Source: Aquisalinus luteolus
GTDB taxonomy: Bacteria; Pseudomonadota; Alphaproteobacteria; Caulobacterales; Parvularculaceae
DNA: 64,000 nt
Assembly (NCBI RefSeq): GCF_009712425.2
Contig: NZ_VCJR02000003.1
Location: 278,559 to 342,558 of the forward strand
Direction: 5' to 3'
The notes beneath the pieces were generated by a model. That model was given only the letters and a program-made list of their open reading frames with translations, was not told where the DNA came from and did no database searches. Positions 1-7,621 of the stretch are shown here, in pieces. Within the stretch, counting starts at the first letter, position 1, and each line of letters opens with the position of its first letter. The position numbers and the translations under genes are program-made.

Positions 1-56
1 AGATAAAAACCAAAAACAAGGCCGATGATCACCCCCAAGAGCATATCGTCACTCAT
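1..56 (-). CDS. Small membrane protein, partial (runs off left edge)
   Basis: ATG at 56-54 opens a frame reading MSDDMLLGVIIGLVFGFY and then leaves the window. The hydrophobic run suggests a membrane peptide. Its start overlaps the stop of the 49-255 gene in an ATGAGTGA junction, the same coupling used at other joints of this operon. Function unknown. Confidence 0.55.
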   Translation of the reverse strand, partial: MSDDMLLGVIIGLVFGFY

Positions 57-255
57 GATCAGTATCCTTCTCTATGGTGTTGGTACGGGCGGCGAGCGGT
101 GGCAGCGGACATAGCCCGCCGAAATAATTGTCTGCGTGATTGTACTCCAAACGCTCGCCAGTTTTGGTGCACTCGTAAACTCCACCGGAGTAATAGTCCC
201 GGTGCGGACAGGACCGGCATCCGTTTGTAGTGCCTGTTATCCTGAATTCACTCAT
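49..255 (-). CDS. Small cysteine-containing phage protein
   Basis: 68 aa from the ATG at 255, which overlaps the upstream stop as ATGAGTGA; a longer frame to 291 exists but would overlap the upstream gene more. Contains CRSC early and two more cysteines (YECT, GGLCPL), compatible with a small zinc-binding fold. Last complete gene of the leftward early operon in this window. Not recognised. Confidence 0.6.
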   Translation of the reverse strand: MSEFRITGTTNGCRSCPHRDYYSGGVYECTKTGERLEYNHADNYFGGLCPLPPLAARTNTIEKDTDHE

Positions 256-373
256 CCCCGCCTCCCTGTTCCATTGCACGAAGGGCGACAAGGGCTTTCA
301 GTGCAAAGATAATATTCTCCGTGGTTCGGCGCTCGCGCTCCAGGTCCTCTATAAGGGATTGTAGCTCGGTCAT
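248..373 (-). CDS. 41-aa coiled-coil-like small protein
   Basis: Frame of 41 codons beginning MTELQSLIEDLERERRTTEN, rich in charged residues and leucine, probably one long helix. The start (373) overlaps the end of the 370-804 gene as ATGA and its stop overlaps the next start as ATGAGTGA, so it fills the operon exactly. Function unknown. Confidence 0.55.
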   Translation of the reverse strand: MTELQSLIEDLERERRTTENIIFALKALVALRAMEQGGGDE

Positions 374-804
374 TTCTCTTGTCCCTTCAGGGAGGCGAGG
401 GCGTCCAGATAAGCCTGACAAACCCAATACTCCGGACCATCGACAGGGCTCAGTGTTTGCCCTCTCGCGCCTGCATGGCTTTTACGCATGGCGTTGTACC
501 CGTCATGGACTGCATTTTCCCAGATATCTGAGCACGGATCGATTTTCATGCCATCCACCTCTACCAGCCCTTCTTCCATACGGGAGAGGTAGTGGGACTG
601 GGCTGCGGCGCGGGCGGACTCTTCACTAGGCAGACGGTTTTGCAGGCAATGGGAGTCGGTCGCCGTCACCATGTACAGCACCCACCCGTCGCTAACAAAT
701 TGCTCAATATGATAAGAGTAGCCCGCTGCCGCTGCGACTATGCCCAGCCAAGGCGACGGGGCGGTCTTCCACTCCAGTTCCTTCACTGTATACACCTTAG
801 TCAT
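370..804 (-). CDS. Hypothetical phage protein
   Basis: 144 aa, soluble, starts MTKVYTVKELEWKTAPSP. Its start overlaps the stop of the 797-1030 gene by 8 bases, indicating translational coupling. The sequence resembles early-region phage proteins carrying a W-x-P-x-PW segment near the N-terminus, but I cannot name a family. Confidence 0.65.
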   Translation of the reverse strand: MTKVYTVKELEWKTAPSPWLGIVAAAAGYSYHIEQFVSDGWVLYMVTATDSHCLQNRLPSEESARAAAQSHYLSRMEEGLVEVDGMKIDPCSDIWENAVHDGYNAMRKSHAGARGQTLSPVDGPEYWVCQAYLDALASLKGQEK

Positions 805-1030
805 TGGTGTCTCCTTTGCGGGTGTTCCGGGCGCGGAGCATGGCGGCGGCTATTGTGTAGGCGAGCCCAGCAAGCTCATCGGCCAGCTCGTCGCATGGCG
901 CGTTATCGGGCATTTCAGAAAGGGTTGCGTGCATGGCATGCCCGGCGAACCAGTCACGCAGAGACATGCCAGGCATTTGCCTTTCGAGATTGGCAGGGAA
1001 CGCCATAGGGTTATCCATCTTCTCAGTCAT
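797..1030 (-). CDS. Hypothetical phage protein
   Basis: 77 aa. Contains a segment MSLRDWFAGHAM followed by a hydrophobic alanine-rich helix (LAGLAYTIAAAMLRARN). The GMSLRDWFAG motif with a following helix recurs in short early-region proteins of many phages of proteobacteria. The start overlaps the upstream stop as ATGACTGA. Function unknown. Confidence 0.65.
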   Translation of the reverse strand: MTEKMDNPMAFPANLERQMPGMSLRDWFAGHAMHATLSEMPDNAPCDELADELAGLAYTIAAAMLRARNTRKGDTND

Positions 1031-1346
1031 TCTTTACCTCGGGGTGGTTGGGGAGGGAAATCGTCATAAAAAGCGTTGCATCGGGATGCGTGACAGGCTT
1101 TCCGTATTCGTCGGAATCATCTTCATCCCACCACCAATAACCAGCGACGCCATTGCGAGGCTCTTGCCACCCAGCAACGATGCAGCGGTGGTGGGGCGCG
1201 ATATCCTCTATCGGCTGCCACCCATCCTCTTTCTTCAGGCGTGACAGGGCGGCGTCGAGACCAGACGAACTGCCATCATAACCAAGTTGAATAAGGTGCT
1301 GGCGGGCGGCCTCCATAGCCTTAATAGCCTGTTGAATGGGGGTCAT
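1023..1346 (-). CDS. Hypothetical phage protein (DUF551-like segment)
   Basis: 107 aa from ATG at 1346, chosen because it forms an ATGA overlap with the preceding 59-aa gene; the frame itself extends to 1367. Residues around DGWQPIEDIAPHHRCIVAGW and the later GYWWWDEDD resemble the short 'W.PI.t.P.....v..w' phage family often labelled DUF551; this is a loose resemblance. Function unknown. Confidence 0.6.
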   Translation of the reverse strand: MTPIQQAIKAMEAARQHLIQLGYDGSSSGLDAALSRLKKEDGWQPIEDIAPHHRCIVAGWQEPRNGVAGYWWWDEDDSDEYGKPVTHPDATLFMTISLPNHPEVKND

Positions 1347-1522
1347 ACGGCTTCTCCATAGGCCCATGCGCGGAACTGTTCATCCCATTCGCCGGGAGGC
1401 ATATCCATCGGGTATTGACCCGGGTTCTTTTTGTTTTCCTCCTGCCACATGAGAGCAAACCTTGCGAGGCTGGTCTGTTCTTCCGCAACCCACATGGAAA
1501 GGTTCATTTGTTTCTCACTCAT
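1343..1522 (-). CDS. 59-aa hypothetical phage protein
   Basis: Frame MSEKQMNLSMWVAEEQTSLA... ending AYGEAV, 59 aa. Start overlaps the HNH gene stop as ATGA and its stop overlaps the next gene's ATG as ATGA, which makes translation very likely. Acidic and tryptophan-rich, soluble. No family recognised. Confidence 0.65.
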   Translation of the reverse strand: MSEKQMNLSMWVAEEQTSLARFALMWQEENKKNPGQYPMDMPPGEWDEQFRAWAYGEAV

Positions 1523-1950
1523 CTCGTCCTCATCTTTCTGCTTGGCAGTTTACGCTTTTGTCCGTGCGGGGTGGGGAAGGGGCGGGAGGGTAGTTTCTTC
1601 CCCCGCCGTTTCCGTGATCGCTCGCCCGCGTGTGTCTTCTGGCGGCGCTTGCATTTGGCTATATTTGTTGCATCCGTCCGTGTCTTGACTATACTACAAA
1701 CCGACCTGTAAAGCGAACGATTATCGAGGTTATTCGACCCGCCAAGCTCCAAAGGTATTCCGTGTTCGTCTGTTATTGCACGAGGTGTGAAGAAGTCCAG
1801 ATACTCGCCACACTCACCACACCCGCACGGCACTTTGTGCGGATCAACGCCAGCCTGTTCGAGAGCCAAGACGGCGAACTGACAGCGGTTAAGCGTCTGC
1901 CGTTTCTCCGTCTCCACTCCCTCTCGCATATAGGCTGGGCGGTGGGGCAT
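1519..1950 (-). CDS. HNH endonuclease-like protein
   Basis: 143 aa from the ATG at 1950, which lies in a TAATG overlap with the upstream gene and follows a GGAGG-type ribosome site; a longer frame to 1986 is less likely. A CGCGECGEYLDFFTPR cysteine pair is followed by DEHGIPLELGGSNNLDN and NIAKCKRRQ, the pattern of small phage HNH nucleases (D/E-H, GG..N..N, K..R). The final H of HNH is not evident, so activity is uncertain. Very basic C-terminal tail. Sits in the recombination operon. Confidence 0.7.
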   Translation of the reverse strand: MPHRPAYMREGVETEKRQTLNRCQFAVLALEQAGVDPHKVPCGCGECGEYLDFFTPRAITDEHGIPLELGGSNNLDNRSLYRSVCSIVKTRTDATNIAKCKRRQKTHAGERSRKRRGKKLPSRPFPTPHGQKRKLPSRKMRTR

Positions 1951-2549
1951 TAGTCCTCCAGAGACCTGTAAAGGGCGTCTACCCACTCTTGGCGACTGGC
2001 AGCTCGGTCGCGCTCTTTCTCAGCCTCGCGAAGGTGGTAATCGACATCTCTGCGTGCGGCAGCTAAACTACGCTCCAGCCATTCCGGACCAGAAAGCCGA
2101 GCAGGCTCGTCATAGTACGGGGTGCAGTCGAACTTGAGCGACTCGCGGAGCTGAGACGCCATAAACGCTTTAAGCTCTTCATGGTCAGGGCTAGGCGGGA
2201 CCCACGCCAGCACATTGCTCAACATGCTCTCGTAGCGCTGCCTGTGCGCCGTAACATCTGCAAGGTGTTCTTGATACCGAGCGCAGGCGCTCTCATACTC
2301 AGCCAAGGCCTTGGCCTCCGCTTCATCTGGAGAGATGCCTGATATTTGCTTCAACTCGGCTTTGGCCTCGGCGAGGGCATTTACGTGATAAGACTGGCCT
2401 CCATCATTGGGCAGAGTCTCCGGAACGGGTCCGGGTTCAGAGTCTCTGAGCTGAATTGCAGCCCCAAAAGCACGGGCGCACTGCAAGGCAAAATCGCGAA
2501 ACTCTGTGATCTCCCCCGATTGTACGTCTGCTGTATATCCAGTTGGCAT
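1950..2549 (-). CDS. Hypothetical phage protein
   Basis: 199 aa with a good GGAGATAGAT ribosome site. Starts MPTGYTADVQSGEITEFRDF; the middle and C-terminal thirds are charged and probably helical or coiled coil (AEAKAELKQI, LREAEKERDRAASRQEW). N-terminus is typical of a conserved phage protein found near recombination genes in alphaproteobacterial phages. Function unknown. Confidence 0.7.
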   Translation of the reverse strand: MPTGYTADVQSGEITEFRDFALQCARAFGAAIQLRDSEPGPVPETLPNDGGQSYHVNALAEAKAELKQISGISPDEAEAKALAEYESACARYQEHLADVTAHRQRYESMLSNVLAWVPPSPDHEELKAFMASQLRESLKFDCTPYYDEPARLSGPEWLERSLAAARRDVDYHLREAEKERDRAASRQEWVDALYRSLED

Positions 2550-2589
2550 ATCTATCTCCTATGCAGCCTTACTGCTTTTGGGGTTGTCA

Positions 2590-2910
2590 CTATCGGACGC
2601 GCTCAGCGGCCCGTTTGTTTGCATTCTGTGTACGCCACACCTCAATCACCATGTCGGCCCATTTGCCCTTTGCCTTGTGGTAGGCAACGCGGCGGCGAGC
2701 GTCCGGCAACTGCTTTTCGGTAATGTCCCGATACTCAGGCTGTCGCATCGCCCACGCTTCTTTTGCCGTCATGGATTTCTCGTCGCAGTCGTCCATCAGG
2801 ACGGCCTTGAAGTTCTTGGCTAGCTGCTCCAGCCGAGCTTCCTCATGAATAGCCTGAGCGTATTCCTCAGGGCACTCAGCCAGGTATTTGACGGCCTCTG
2901 AAACGCTCAT
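2590..2910 (-). CDS. Hypothetical protein next to exonuclease
   Basis: 106 aa, charged and largely helical, with start overlapping the YqaJ stop as ATGA. Its position directly downstream of the YqaJ exonuclease suggests a role in the recombination module, but no motif identifies it. Confidence 0.65.
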   Translation of the reverse strand: MSVSEAVKYLAECPEEYAQAIHEEARLEQLAKNFKAVLMDDCDEKSMTAKEAWAMRQPEYRDITEKQLPDARRRVAYHKAKGKWADMVIEVWRTQNANKRAAERVR

Positions 2911-3530
2911 GCCGCCTCGCTCGATTGCATGGCAGCAATCATCTCATCAATGGCGGCATCGGCGATGGCGATAGCCTCTACCAAATCGGCCTGCATCTTA
3001 TCGTCACGCTCAATCCGCTTGATGGCGAGTTGCAGGTGAGCCGGGAAGCGATTGTCATAGCTTACCAGATCCACCCATTGCCGGTCAGGGAAGCAAAGCA
3101 ATTGGTGTTGCACCTGCCACTTGTATTCCTCGGCGTGAGCATCCTCCCTCAGCGCCTCAAAGTGTTTTGTTGGGCTGTAGGGGCATTTGATCTCAACAAG
3201 CCCCAGATCGCCCACAAGGCCGTCAGGGGAGCACGAGACATTTGCAAGATCAGGGTGAGCCTGAAACGCCAGCTCTTCAACAGAAACTCCCATATCGAAG
3301 CTATACGCCTCGCGGGCTTCACTCTCTGTCTCATTGCCGTGCCTCATCGCAGCGCTTTCGAAAGTCGGTGCGCATTTTCCCGTAAGGCGCTCGACGGCAA
3401 GCGTCGTCAGCAGGTCATGATATGCTTTTGGCAAGCTACCGTTCTTGTTTCGGTTCATCAGGTCGCCAGCACGGGACGCGGTAAACTTCCCGGCCCGCGC
3501 GGAAAACCATTCCTCAGTTCTCTGTTCCAT
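2907..3530 (-). CDS. YqaJ-family phage exonuclease
   Basis: 207 aa. Begins EQRTEEWFSARAGKFTASRA, the standard YqaJ/lambda-exonuclease-type opening. The nuclease core motif appears as CSPDGLVGDLGLVEIKCP (about residues 99-116): D of SPDGL, E and K of VEIKCP are the expected PD-(D/E)xK metal ligands and catalytic lysine. A QVQHQLLC helix follows, as in the family. It should digest one strand of dsDNA and act with the ERF annealing protein whose gene lies immediately upstream (17-base overlap). Together they form a phage recombinase module. Confidence 0.92.
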   Translation of the reverse strand: MEQRTEEWFSARAGKFTASRAGDLMNRNKNGSLPKAYHDLLTTLAVERLTGKCAPTFESAAMRHGNETESEAREAYSFDMGVSVEELAFQAHPDLANVSCSPDGLVGDLGLVEIKCPYSPTKHFEALREDAHAEEYKWQVQHQLLCFPDRQWVDLVSYDNRFPAHLQLAIKRIERDDKMQADLVEAIAIADAAIDEMIAAMQSSEAA

Positions 3531-4275
3531 CAGTGCTCTCCATTTCTCGCTTGCGTTCGTTCCATGCCTTCTTGATTTGCATCAGCGGGCCATTGGGAAT
3601 GCCTTGCCACTCGTCTTTCAGGCGGTCGCCAATTGCATCCAGTGCGGCGCGGTCCTTGGCCGTCTCAATATCAACAAACCATCCCGTCGCGTCGTACTGC
3701 TTCTGTTGCTGCTGTGGTGCATGGCCGTCCGTGTCAGGCGCGGCAGCAAGACCAAGGGCTGCTTTGAGTGTGTAGCGCTGCAGATAGGTCACCGTTGACC
3801 CCATGGCCTGAATATTGTTCTTGTTGCCGCTGTTGTCTGGCTGGCCGGGGAGCGTAGTCTCCTCGCTGTAGCCGTCGCGGTGAGCAACAATGCAGGTGAC
3901 GTTGATGTTTCCACTGCTAACATCCGTGCGCCAACGGTATGACAGGCCATGCTCGGCTAGGATTGGGTCAACTTGCTCCGCAATAAGAGCGATGTCCTCA
4001 TATTTGTAGTGCGTCCGGCCCTTGGCTGTGGTAAAATCAACCTCGCGGCCCTTCATGATCGGCTTGATCTCCGAACGGGCTGCAGCCATCGCGGCATCAA
4101 AGGATTTGCGGGCTTGGCCTTTTTCCCAACGCTCCTGTAGCTCCATGAGCTTTTCGAGCTGCTCCATGCCCGCGCCATTCTCCATCGCACGGCTGATCAA
4201 TTCCATCGGCGTGACTACAGCGGGGGAATTGTCCCGGCGCGGGATGTCGATCACTTGGTTCTTCTGTTCACTCAC
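3514..4275 (-). CDS. ERF-family single-strand annealing protein
   Basis: 253 aa from a GTG at 4275; an ATG at 4320 exists but the GTG has a GGAGAGA site and an 8-base GTGAGTGA overlap with the 32-aa gene upstream. The core ARKSFDAAMAAARSEIKPIM, then TTAKGRTHYKYEDIALIAEQ, then GSTVTYLQRYTLKAALGL are hallmark ERF segments. The protein should coat ssDNA and pair complementary strands, working with the YqaJ exonuclease encoded next. Q-rich linker (HAPQQQQKQ) precedes the C-terminal region. Confidence 0.92.
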   Translation of the reverse strand: MSEQKNQVIDIPRRDNSPAVVTPMELISRAMENGAGMEQLEKLMELQERWEKGQARKSFDAAMAAARSEIKPIMKGREVDFTTAKGRTHYKYEDIALIAEQVDPILAEHGLSYRWRTDVSSGNINVTCIVAHRDGYSEETTLPGQPDNSGNKNNIQAMGSTVTYLQRYTLKAALGLAAAPDTDGHAPQQQQKQYDATGWFVDIETAKDRAALDAIGDRLKDEWQGIPNGPLMQIKKAWNERKREMESTDGTEN

Positions 4276-4366
4276 TATCTCTCTCCATCTCTCTAAACCA
4301 TTCCTGCCAGGTATCTTCATCTACTGGGACAGGGGGAAGTGGGGGTAAGGCTGGGGCAGGGGTCAC
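4268..4366 (-). CDS. 32-aa proline-rich small protein
   Basis: A GTG at 4366 follows AGGAGAGAGAC and opens a 32-codon frame beginning TPAPALPPLPPVPVDEDTW. The stop overlaps the ERF start as GTGAGTGA. It may be a real peptide or a leader that couples ERF translation. Too short for any family call. Confidence 0.45.
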   Translation of the reverse strand: MTPAPALPPLPPVPVDEDTWQEWFREMERDSE

Positions 4367-4375
4367 GTCTCTCTC

Positions 4376-4747
4376 CTATGCAGCGGGTGGGGTGTGTTTG
4401 GCCTTCATCTCGTCAAAGTCGGCAGACGGATTGAACCAGTCATCTTTCAGGATGTGGCCTATGGCGTTGACGGCACTAAGACCTGCCTTTACACGTATTG
4501 TCTTGCCGGGAAGCTCATCCCACTTGGCGACGCCTGCAATTTCCATTACGCGCCAGATGAAATGACCGGTGTAGTCAGGACCAATCGGGTCGTGATGCTT
4601 AAAGCTTTTGGGGAGGTATAAAGAGTACCCGCCAAACGCCTGCCCGGCACCGCCGTAATCAAGGTGTAGCCATGCCGTGAGCAGCCCATGGTCATCATTG
4701 GTGATCGTCGCTCCGGTGATTAGGGCGTTCTTAATTTCAATATCCAT
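4376..4747 (-). CDS. Conserved phage protein of unknown function
   Basis: 123 aa starting MDIEIKNALITGATITNDDHG from the ATG at 4747 (TGATG overlap, GGAGG seven bases upstream). The pattern of ITxDDHG, GGYSLYLPKSF, FIWRVMEIAGV and AIGHILKDDWFNP belongs to a small protein widely seen in phages next to annealing proteins and ssDNA-binding genes. Its biochemical role is not known to me. Confidence 0.75.
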   Translation of the reverse strand: MDIEIKNALITGATITNDDHGLLTAWLHLDYGGAGQAFGGYSLYLPKSFKHHDPIGPDYTGHFIWRVMEIAGVAKWDELPGKTIRVKAGLSAVNAIGHILKDDWFNPSADFDEMKAKHTPPAA

Positions 4748-5055
4748 CACGCAGCCTCCGGCCCATTACCATTGATGGCGTAATGGTCTTCTGCTTCTGC
4801 CTTGGCGCGGTCACCGAAAATGGATACGACCTCTCCGCTTTTGATGAAGAACGGTGCGGCAAAGGCGGCGTTCTCAGCCTCGCTATCCAGACGGCGCTTT
4901 TCATCAAGAACCTGGAACAGCGTTGCTCTTGTCTGCGCACGCATGTCTTTTGTGTCGATCCGTTCCAGTGCTTCGCTTTTCAGGAGAGTCAGGACTTCAT
5001 CAAGCTTGCTCTCGATAGAGGCTAGGGCTGTGCGGTCTTGATAATGGCGGGTCAT
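4747..5055 (-). CDS. Hypothetical phage protein
   Basis: 102 aa, N-terminal half predicted helical (ALASIESKLDEVLTLLKSEA), soluble. Coupled on both sides by start/stop overlaps. Position between a GHKL-type ATPase and the conserved 123-aa protein suggests a DNA-metabolism role but nothing specific can be read. Confidence 0.65.
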   Translation of the reverse strand: MTRHYQDRTALASIESKLDEVLTLLKSEALERIDTKDMRAQTRATLFQVLDEKRRLDSEAENAAFAAPFFIKSGEVVSIFGDRAKAEAEDHYAINGNGPEAA

Positions 5056-6224
5056 TGTTGCTCTCCCCGTGCTTTGGCGAGGCCTTCTGCGGCGCAGAAC
5101 AACACCGGGAAGGGGCGGCCCTTATTTCGAATTGAGCAAATGGCCTCCGCAACAGCCAAATTCATGCGAGGCTGGTCATCAAGTATTGCTTCAGCCAAAA
5201 TTACGTTCTGATCACGGATGGCATAGTCGCCGGGAACAGGAAGGCCTTCGCCAAGAACCCACGTAATATCCGAACGGTCGAGACCAAGGTTGTCAGCGAG
5301 CGCCACAGCATTGCTGAGTTCCTTTGCGCCCTTGCTGGCGCGGCTAGCGACAGTCATGCTGTTTGGATCGTTTTCAGGCAACGCCATTCTTACGAGCTGC
5401 ATAGAGGCCATCGACGCCTTGCAGCCTGCCGAAACCACAGCCCCGGCAAAGGCGGCCGACGGTTTCCCCTTGTGTTCAGTAAACTCTAAAGAGCGCTCGT
5501 ATTGGCTCTCGGTGCTGACTACCTTCTCGCAAACAACAGGCTCGGTGCATTCAGGCAAAAAGTCCACAAGGTAGCTGTCGATAATGAACGGATACTTTAC
5601 CGTGCGGTCTTCGGTCAGTTCAATGTACCGCTTGAAATTGTATCGAAATGCAGCCGGGTGTTTCAGCTCATGAACCCGAATTCCTTGGTAAAATATATGC
5701 TTTGACCGACCGGCATAGACGGCAATTGTATCGTTCTCCCAAAGAGGGTCTTCCTCTGGATTTATGAAATATTCTTCAAGCGAATAAAAAATTGCATCGA
5801 ATTGCTTTAGCGTGACCGCGATTACGGTTTGTCCAGCTGATGACACAGGGGCCGCGCCCTGCCTGTGAAAGGTCTCTCCGTTCTCATCTTTGCAGTTAGA
5901 GTAAATTTCACGAAATGCCTGCCATGGCTCCCAGTCGCGCCCCAGATCGGTAGTAAAGCCAAGCTGCGTGACGTCCCCGGGTCCTATCAGATAGACAAAG
6001 GACTTTGTCTCGCCACGGAATTCCTCATTGCGGGCTTCAAACCGGTAAGAGTTCCCGCCGATTGAGAGCGCTATTTCCCCACCGCTTCTTAGGATCACGG
6101 CGCAGGCATATTTTAAACCAGTACCAAAGCGACCGATCGCGCCTTTTGTGCCCTTTACTGAAAGACCAAACGTAGTGAGCGCCCGAATATCAAGCTCGCC
6201 ATCGTTCCTAAATACAATCATCAT
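5052..6224 (-). CDS. GHKL-type ATPase, motifs in permuted order
   Basis: 390 aa (or 389 from the second ATG at 6221, which is better spaced from GGAGAG). Residues 30-46 read IGRFGTGLKYACAVILR, a glycine-rich lid like the G2 box of Bergerat-fold ATPases. Residues 104-114 read FREIYSNCKDE, like the N box (E..N..D) that binds Mg-ATP. In canonical GHKL proteins the N box precedes the lid; here it follows, so the fold looks circularly permuted. LGFTTDLGRDWEPW lies between them. The C-terminal half is unassigned. Third gene of the early leftward operon. Role unknown; a DNA-repair or chaperone-like role is conceivable. Confidence 0.7.
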   Translation of the reverse strand: MMIVFRNDGELDIRALTTFGLSVKGTKGAIGRFGTGLKYACAVILRSGGEIALSIGGNSYRFEARNEEFRGETKSFVYLIGPGDVTQLGFTTDLGRDWEPWQAFREIYSNCKDENGETFHRQGAAPVSSAGQTVIAVTLKQFDAIFYSLEEYFINPEEDPLWENDTIAVYAGRSKHIFYQGIRVHELKHPAAFRYNFKRYIELTEDRTVKYPFIIDSYLVDFLPECTEPVVCEKVVSTESQYERSLEFTEHKGKPSAAFAGAVVSAGCKASMASMQLVRMALPENDPNSMTVASRASKGAKELSNAVALADNLGLDRSDITWVLGEGLPVPGDYAIRDQNVILAEAILDDQPRMNLAVAEAICSIRNKGRPFPVLFCAAEGLAKARGEQQ

Positions 6225-6251
6225 TCTCTCCTGTATCGTTCTGTGGTATGA

Positions 6252-6641
6252 TCAAATCTGTTCCGGGTACTGTTTCGCCCATGCGTCGCGGGCTTCCAGT
6301 GTGGTGAAGTCGGGGGAGACCTGCTCGCCATTGTCCTCTACCCAGAAGACCATTGCCTTGCTTTCGGAGAGGGGACGGATATCGCGGGGCCTGTTGCGGA
6401 ACCGGCGCGTCGGGGCGAGGGTGATCCCGTCCAGAGCGTCTTTGAGCAGCCAGTTTTCTTCGATGAACTCGACCAGCTCGCGCGTCGCAAGGCGGTTTAT
6501 CTCCTTACGGATCATCGGGAGAAGGTGCTTGATCACCTCTTCTGCCTCTTCCCGCAAAGCCTCATCATCCTCAGCCCGGCGAGCATCTACCCTGTCGGTA
6601 AAACGGGTGTCGTAGTCGCTGTCTTCGTGGTGCAAGGTCAT
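6252..6641 (-). CDS. First gene of leftward operon, hypothetical
   Basis: 129 aa starting MTLHHEDSDYDTRFTD at 6641, preceded by GGAGACCGCC; an upstream in-frame ATG at 6653 is possible but would lie about 8 bases from the predicted transcription start and lacks a ribosome site. Acidic N-terminus, helical middle with EEVIKHLLPMIRKEIN. Repressor control is expected because the operator-bearing promoter at 6668-6696 lies directly upstream. Function unknown. Confidence 0.7.
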   Translation of the reverse strand: MTLHHEDSDYDTRFTDRVDARRAEDDEALREEAEEVIKHLLPMIRKEINRLATRELVEFIEENWLLKDALDGITLAPTRRFRNRPRDIRPLSESKAMVFWVEDNGEQVSPDFTTLEARDAWAKQYPEQI

Positions 6642-6667
6642 GGCGGTCTCCATCAGTTGATAGAGAC

Positions 6668-6696
6668 ACTTAACCGCAAAAAAATGCGGACGTCAA
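6668..6696 (-). promoter_or_regulatory. Leftward early promoter PL with embedded operator
   Basis: On the minus strand: -35 TTGACG (6696-6691), 17-base spacer, -10 TTAAGT (6673-6668). The spacer holds the 16-base palindrome CCGCAAAAAAATGCGG (6674-6689), half-sites CCGCA/TGCGG. The same layout with the same -35 occurs at PR (9373-9401). Repressor binding here would shut off the recombination operon. Confidence 0.75.
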
Positions 6697-6703
6697 CAGA
6701 AAA

Positions 6704-6719
6704 CCGCAAAAAAGTGATG
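6704..6719. promoter_or_regulatory. Degenerate second operator near PL
   Basis: CCGCAAAAAAGTGATG matches the left half-site and A-rich centre of the 16-base operator but has a poor right half. Its centre is 30 bases from that of the PL operator, close to three helical turns, as expected for cooperative binding. Confidence 0.4.
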
Positions 6720-6809
6720 TAATTTTTTTGCGCCTTATCCTCGTCTTGCGCAAACGGGGCTTATCGCGCATGGTTGCGTGTCTTTGTAAGTATCAACGAG
6801 AGAGGGAAT

Positions 6810-7136
6810 ATGAAAAAGACACTGCTTATCGCCGTCGCCATAGCCGTCACGGTATCGGCATGCGCCACAAAGCGTTATCCAATTGCTACAGAGCTTTCCA
6901 CAACAGAGGTCCAGCTTATGGACTGCAAGGATCTGTCTATAGAGATGGCCAGAATTGACGCCATGGAAGTGCAAATAGCGGAAACGGCGGAAACGGACTG
7001 GCGTTCGGTCGCTGGCTTCCTTGGTGACTATGGCATCGGGAACGCAATGGCAAAATCAGAGGCCACGAAGGCTCTGGCGGAGCGCCGTGCATCGGTCCGG
7101 GGTGCCCAGGTACAGAAGAACTGTCAAATTTATTGA
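6810..7136 (+). CDS. Small lipoprotein, possible lysogenic-conversion gene
   Basis: 108 aa from ATG at 6810 after GAGAGGGAAT; a GTG/ATG-less extension to 6774 lacks a signal. MKKTLLIAVAIAVTVSAC is a clear lipoprotein signal with lipobox VSAC (Cys18). The mature part LSTTEVQLMDCKDLSIEMAR... GFLGDYGIGNAMAKSEA resembles a small lipoprotein family I associate with alphaproteobacterial genomes and phages. It diverges from the leftward operon next to operator sequences, so it may be expressed from the prophage. Confidence 0.7.
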   Translation: MKKTLLIAVAIAVTVSACATKRYPIATELSTTEVQLMDCKDLSIEMARIDAMEVQIAETAETDWRSVAGFLGDYGIGNAMAKSEATKALAERRASVRGAQVQKNCQIY

Positions 7137-7621
7137 CTTAGCAACTCCGCAGGGGCGTTGACGATGCATAGTGCCATATCAGCGTCTAGGTCACGAAGCT
7201 TTTCGTAAATGAACGTCGCGCCCTTGCCATCTTGCGTATAGACCTTATTGCCCATAGCGCCGGTAACATCGCGATGAAATTCGCGGAAGGACAACGTGTA
7301 GCCTTTGGCCGTCGGGATCGCCTCGGCAGTAAAGTCTACAGTGTATACCATTTGCATAAAGCCATATCCGCCGGGAGCCTTTGCGGTCCCTGTAAATGCA
7401 TACTCACCGCCTCCGGGAGTGTATCCGTTCACATGGCGCGCGGCGCAAAACTGAACGCGCTGAGCCAGTTGATCAGGTGAGGGGGTGTGATCGAAATTGA
7501 TCTCGTAGACATGCCTCTCTGCTCCTTCGCCCGCGATTAGCGCGTTGGCGGGCAGTGTCTCGTGCTGAAGTATTGAAGCGCACCCGCCAATGGCCAACAG
7601 AGCGGGAAGAATATTCCTCAT
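7130..7621 (-). CDS. Putative lipoprotein
   Basis: 163 aa. MRNILPALLAIGGCAS carries a short signal with lipobox IGGC. The mature domain has no recognised family; segments YAFTGTAKAPGGYGFMQMVY and YTLSFREFHRDVT look like beta strands. Its 3' end overlaps the converging 6810-7136 gene by 7 bases, and its start abuts the membrane-protein gene, suggesting co-transcription with it. Confidence 0.65.
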   Translation of the reverse strand: MRNILPALLAIGGCASILQHETLPANALIAGEGAERHVYEINFDHTPSPDQLAQRVQFCAARHVNGYTPGGGEYAFTGTAKAPGGYGFMQMVYTVDFTAEAIPTAKGYTLSFREFHRDVTGAMGNKVYTQDGKGATFIYEKLRDLDADMALCIVNAPAELLSQ

